Assembly (NCBI GenBank): GCA_900552075.1
Contig: URYL01000007.1
Location: forward strand, 76,976-140,975
Source: an uncultured Bacteroides sp.
GTDB lineage: Bacteria; Bacteroidota; Bacteroidia; Bacteroidales; Bacteroidaceae
DNA: 64,000 bases
Direction: 5' to 3'
Shown: positions 61,580 through 64,000 of the stretch, piece after piece
Layout: every line of letters begins with the position of its first letter
Position numbering within the stretch: position 1 is the first letter of the stretch
The notes under the pieces: generated by a model
The model's database searches: none
Told to the model about the DNA's origin: nothing
What the model saw: only the letters and a program-made list of their open reading frames with translations
Made by a program: the position numbers and the translations under genes

Positions 61580-62347
61580 TCAATGGATAATACCTAATTG
61601 GGAAGATTCCACAAACTGGATGATATTTTCAATTTCCGGTCCCTGAGGAATCTGTTCCCGAATACGGGCCAATGCATCATGCTGAGACGTATTGGCCTTA
61701 TACAAGATGCGGTAAGCTTGTGCGATGTGCTTGATTACCGTTTCGGAAATACCGGTATATTCCAGCACCTTCGTATTGATGCTATAAAACGCAATCGGTT
61801 CGTGGGCAGCCACAATATAAGGTGGAATATCCTTAATGAAACGGCATCCACCCTGTACAAGCGAATAACTGCCCAAACGTGTGTTACCCTGCATCAGTAC
61901 ATTGGATGTCAGGATGGCACAATCATAAATAATGCAGTTGCCGGAAACCTGAGAACCATTACCGATAATACATCCGTTCCCCACTTCCACATCATGTGAC
62001 AAACGGGCACCTGTCATAATAAAATTGTTACTCCCCACTTTGGTAGCGTGTGAAGGATGAGTGCCACGTATAATCACAGCATTCTCACGAATCACATTGT
62101 GATCTCCGATGATGGCAAGTGTATCCTCACCTGTATAAGCAAAATCTTGGGGAACAGCCGCAACGACTGCTCCCTGATGAACTGTATTCCCGTTTCCCAT
62201 GCGCGTGCCACTCATCAGGCTGGCATAGGGCATAATCACATTATCATCGCCTATCTCTACGTTCTTGTCGATATAGGCAAATGGATGTACCGTCACATTC
62301 TTGCCGAGTTTGGCCGACGGATCCACATAAGCTAAAGGACTAATCAT
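61580..62347 (-). CDS. LpxA-like UDP-GlcNAc acyltransferase paralogue
   Basis: 255 residues of left-handed beta-helix hexapeptide repeats with the LpxA C-terminal helical region. The catalytic His is kept (His 118 in GARLSHD, E. coli His 125). Other E. coli substrate-contact positions are changed: Lys 76 is Ala 70, His 122 is Arg 115, His 144 is Asn 137 and His 160 is Gln 153. It is thus an acyltransferase of LpxA type with probably altered sugar or acyl choice, and not the housekeeping LpxA, which in Bacteroidaceae lies next to lpxC-fabZ. It is co-transcribed with RND efflux genes (22 bp from the outer-membrane factor). Confidence 0.82.
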   Translation of the reverse strand: MISPLAYVDPSAKLGKNVTVHPFAYIDKNVEIGDDNVIMPYASLMSGTRMGNGNTVHQGAVVAAVPQDFAYTGEDTLAIIGDHNVIRENAVIIRGTHPSHATKVGSNNFIMTGARLSHDVEVGNGCIIGNGSQVSGNCIIYDCAILTSNVLMQGNTRLGSYSLVQGGCRFIKDIPPYIVAAHEPIAFYSINTKVLEYTGISETVIKHIAQAYRILYKANTSQHDALARIREQIPQGPEIENIIQFVESSQLGIIH

Positions 62348-62369
62348 GTTTCTTCATATTTAAGGTTAC

Positions 62370-63752
62370 CTATTCTCTTCCTCCACCCAGTGCGCTGTAC
62401 AGGTTGATGACAGCCTGCATACGCTGGAAGTTATCGGAAACTTCGCTCAACTGGGCGCTCAACAGATTCTGCTGTGCGGTCAGTATTTCCAGGTAAGTGG
62501 CATCCCCACTCTGGAACAAGGCCTTGGTGTAGGTCACCGCCTTATCCAATTGGTCCACCTGTCCACGGTCTTCCACCAGCTTCTTGTTCTGCGTATCATA
62601 CAGGAACAGTGCATCGCTCACTTCCTTACCGGCTTCCAGAATGGTCTGCTGGTAATTCATCTGAGCAATCTTTTCTTCTGCCTTTGAAACCTTCAAGTTG
62701 GCAATCAGCTTACCGTTATTGAAGATAGGCTGAGCCAGTGAAGCCACTGCATTCAGAATCAATTTTCCCGGATTCAATACAGCCATACCTGCACTGTTGG
62801 TCCATCCGGCAGTACCCGTGATATTCAATCCCGGATAGAAAGCGGCACGAGCCGAATTAGTGGTATAATATGCCGCAGCCAAGGTCATTTCGGCCATCTT
62901 CACATCCGGACGGTTTTCCAGTAACTGCATCGGCACGCCGGCAGTCAGTTCTTCCGGCATTGCTTGCTCATCCAGTGTACTGCGGTCGATAGGCTGCGGA
63001 GCCTTAGCCAACAAAACAGCCAGTGAATTCTCGGTTTCACGCACCTGACGTTTCAAGTCGAGCAAAGAAGCTTCTACCTGATGGCTGGCTGCACGCATCT
63101 GCGCCACAGCTGCTTCGGTTGTCATACCGGCAATCTTCATGGCTTCCATTACCCGTACGTTTTCCTTGTAGATGGCCGCCGTTTCGGTGGTGATTTCTAC
63201 CTGGCGGTCGAGCATCAGCAAAGAATAATAGGTATTGGCAATGCCGCAGATGATTTGTGAACGAACAGCCTGTTCAGAATATTTGCTCTGTTCGTAAGCC
63301 ACTTTCTGTCCACGCTTTGCATTCAGAATCTTTCCAAACAAATCAATTTCCCAGCTGGCAGAAACCGGCAACTGATAAGTCTGCGTCGGTTTCGACTTGT
63401 CAAAGCTGCTCAGTGTTCCCTGAGGAGTAAAGTTAATGGTAGGCAAGTAAGACAGTTTTGCCGCTGTCAACATCACTTTCGCTTCCTCTACGCGGAGTGC
63501 AGCGGCCTGCATATCTACGTTGTTGGCCAGTCCTTCTTCAATCAAGGCCTGCAGTTTTACATCACGGAACACTTCCTTCCAAGGCAGATTTCCCATGTTG
63601 GCTGTGTCCGAAGCCAACGTATCGGTCGCCGAAGCCGGGTCGCGATAGATGCCTGAGGCATCTATCGTTTCCGGACGGTCGTAAGCTTTATAAATGTGGC
63701 AGCTGCTCATCATGGCAGTCAGACACATCATTCCTATTATCTGTTTTTTCAT
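62370..63752 (-). CDS. RND efflux outer-membrane factor (OprM/TolC-type lipoprotein)
   Basis: 460 residues from the ATG at 63752 (63758 also possible). A lipoprotein signal with lipobox MSSC is followed by two similar OEP repeats with long alpha-helical coiled-coil stretches. It forms the trimeric outer-membrane duct for an RND pump. It starts 8 bp after the permease stop. No membrane-fusion protein is visible; it should lie beyond the window. Confidence 0.92.
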   Translation of the reverse strand: MKKQIIGMMCLTAMMSSCHIYKAYDRPETIDASGIYRDPASATDTLASDTANMGNLPWKEVFRDVKLQALIEEGLANNVDMQAAALRVEEAKVMLTAAKLSYLPTINFTPQGTLSSFDKSKPTQTYQLPVSASWEIDLFGKILNAKRGQKVAYEQSKYSEQAVRSQIICGIANTYYSLLMLDRQVEITTETAAIYKENVRVMEAMKIAGMTTEAAVAQMRAASHQVEASLLDLKRQVRETENSLAVLLAKAPQPIDRSTLDEQAMPEELTAGVPMQLLENRPDVKMAEMTLAAAYYTTNSARAAFYPGLNITGTAGWTNSAGMAVLNPGKLILNAVASLAQPIFNNGKLIANLKVSKAEEKIAQMNYQQTILEAGKEVSDALFLYDTQNKKLVEDRGQVDQLDKAVTYTKALFQSGDATYLEILTAQQNLLSAQLSEVSDNFQRMQAVINLYSALGGGRE

Positions 63753-63760
63753 TATCAATC

Positions 63761-64000
63761 TTATTTATGCGTATTAGGAGAATACTGTTCAATTTCAGAC
63801 TCTACTTCGCTTTCATCGAGGCTATCCCATTCCATCGGTTTAACCTTTTCTTGCAGCCACTGGAAGATGACGAACAATACAGGTACGATGAAGATCTGCA
63901 AAATCATACCGATCAACATACCACCGATAGCGGAAGAACCCAATGTACGGTTACCGTGGGCACCTACACCGAAGGCAAACATCAACGGAAGCAAACCGAC
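63761..64000 (-). CDS. RND efflux permease, C-terminal end only
   Basis: The last 79 codons of an AcrB-type pump; the frame is open to base 64000, so the start is outside the window. The final membrane helices are visible (PLMFAFGVGAHGNRTLG, GMLIGMILQIFIVPVLFVI), followed by an acidic cytoplasmic tail. The motif GAHGNRTLG is typical for the RND/HAE1 family. It would lead the operon before the outer-membrane factor. Confidence 0.9.
   Translation of the reverse strand, partial: VGLLPLMFAFGVGAHGNRTLGSSAIGGMLIGMILQIFIVPVLFVIFQWLQEKVKPMEWDSLDESEVESEIEQYSPNTHK

Overview
The window is chromosomal DNA from a gut-type member of the Bacteroidaceae (Bacteroides or Phocaeicola). The evidence is the promoter grammar (TTTG or TTG, 19-21 bp, then TAnnTTTG, seen upstream of many genes), weak Shine-Dalgarno sequences, a Bacteroidetes-type LptD, an acn-icd-gltA operon, PNGase F/fucosidase glycan genes and a NagB/PIG-L fusion. 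No insertion sequence, prophage, CRISPR array or plasmid function was seen. Both ends cut through genes: a uvrA-type gene on the left and an RND efflux permease on the right.

Layout. 1-8.7 kb: the 3' part of a uvrA paralogue, an AmgK-like sugar kinase fused to a RapZ C-terminal domain, a MurU-like nucleotidyltransferase, lptD, an HD protein and a NamZ-type exo-muramidase; together they suggest recycling of peptidoglycan MurNAc. 8.7-18 kb: ffh, a MATE exporter, a FadL-type porin, an S41 protease lipoprotein, a PNGase F-alpha-fucosidase operon for N-glycans, and a tRNA-Ser/Glu/Ser cluster. 18-26 kb: pflB-pflA with a hairpin between them, the lutABC lactate oxidation operon, and an overlapping pair of a hemerythrin protein and a LuxR protein with a degenerate receiver. 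26-37 kb: a small charged protein coupled to a YgiQ radical SAM enzyme, an EamA exporter, the acn-icd-gltA operon and a K+-dependent-type membrane pyrophosphatase. 37-43 kb: a six-gene operon (omega-amidase, iorA, iorB, aminotransferase, paaK, ACT protein) for conversion of aromatic 2-oxo acids and acyl-CoA. 43-56 kb: lysS, gpsA, pgi, a HAD phosphatase, a ROK regulator divergent from nagB and a NagB-like/PIG-L fusion, a transglutaminase-like lipoprotein and cutC. 56-64 kb: tRNA-Arg, a three-gene MBOAT/SGNH polysaccharide O-acetylation operon behind a triplicated promoter repeat, and an RND efflux operon that also carries an LpxA-like paralogue and a TetR regulator.

Amino-sugar metabolism recurs: NamZ, AmgK-RapZ and MurU would feed UDP-MurNAc, while NagB, the NagB-like/PIG-L fusion, ROK and Pgi would feed glycolysis. 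Fermentation genes (pfl, lut, ior, pyrophosphatase) fit an anaerobe.

The most unexplained signal is a set of three intergenic arrays (21374-21461, 34591-34678, 56366-56491) made of short dyad-symmetric units. Each array has its own sequence, but all three keep exactly the same 22-bp period, about two turns of DNA helix. They match no feature class I know and are the best candidate here for an undescribed element.
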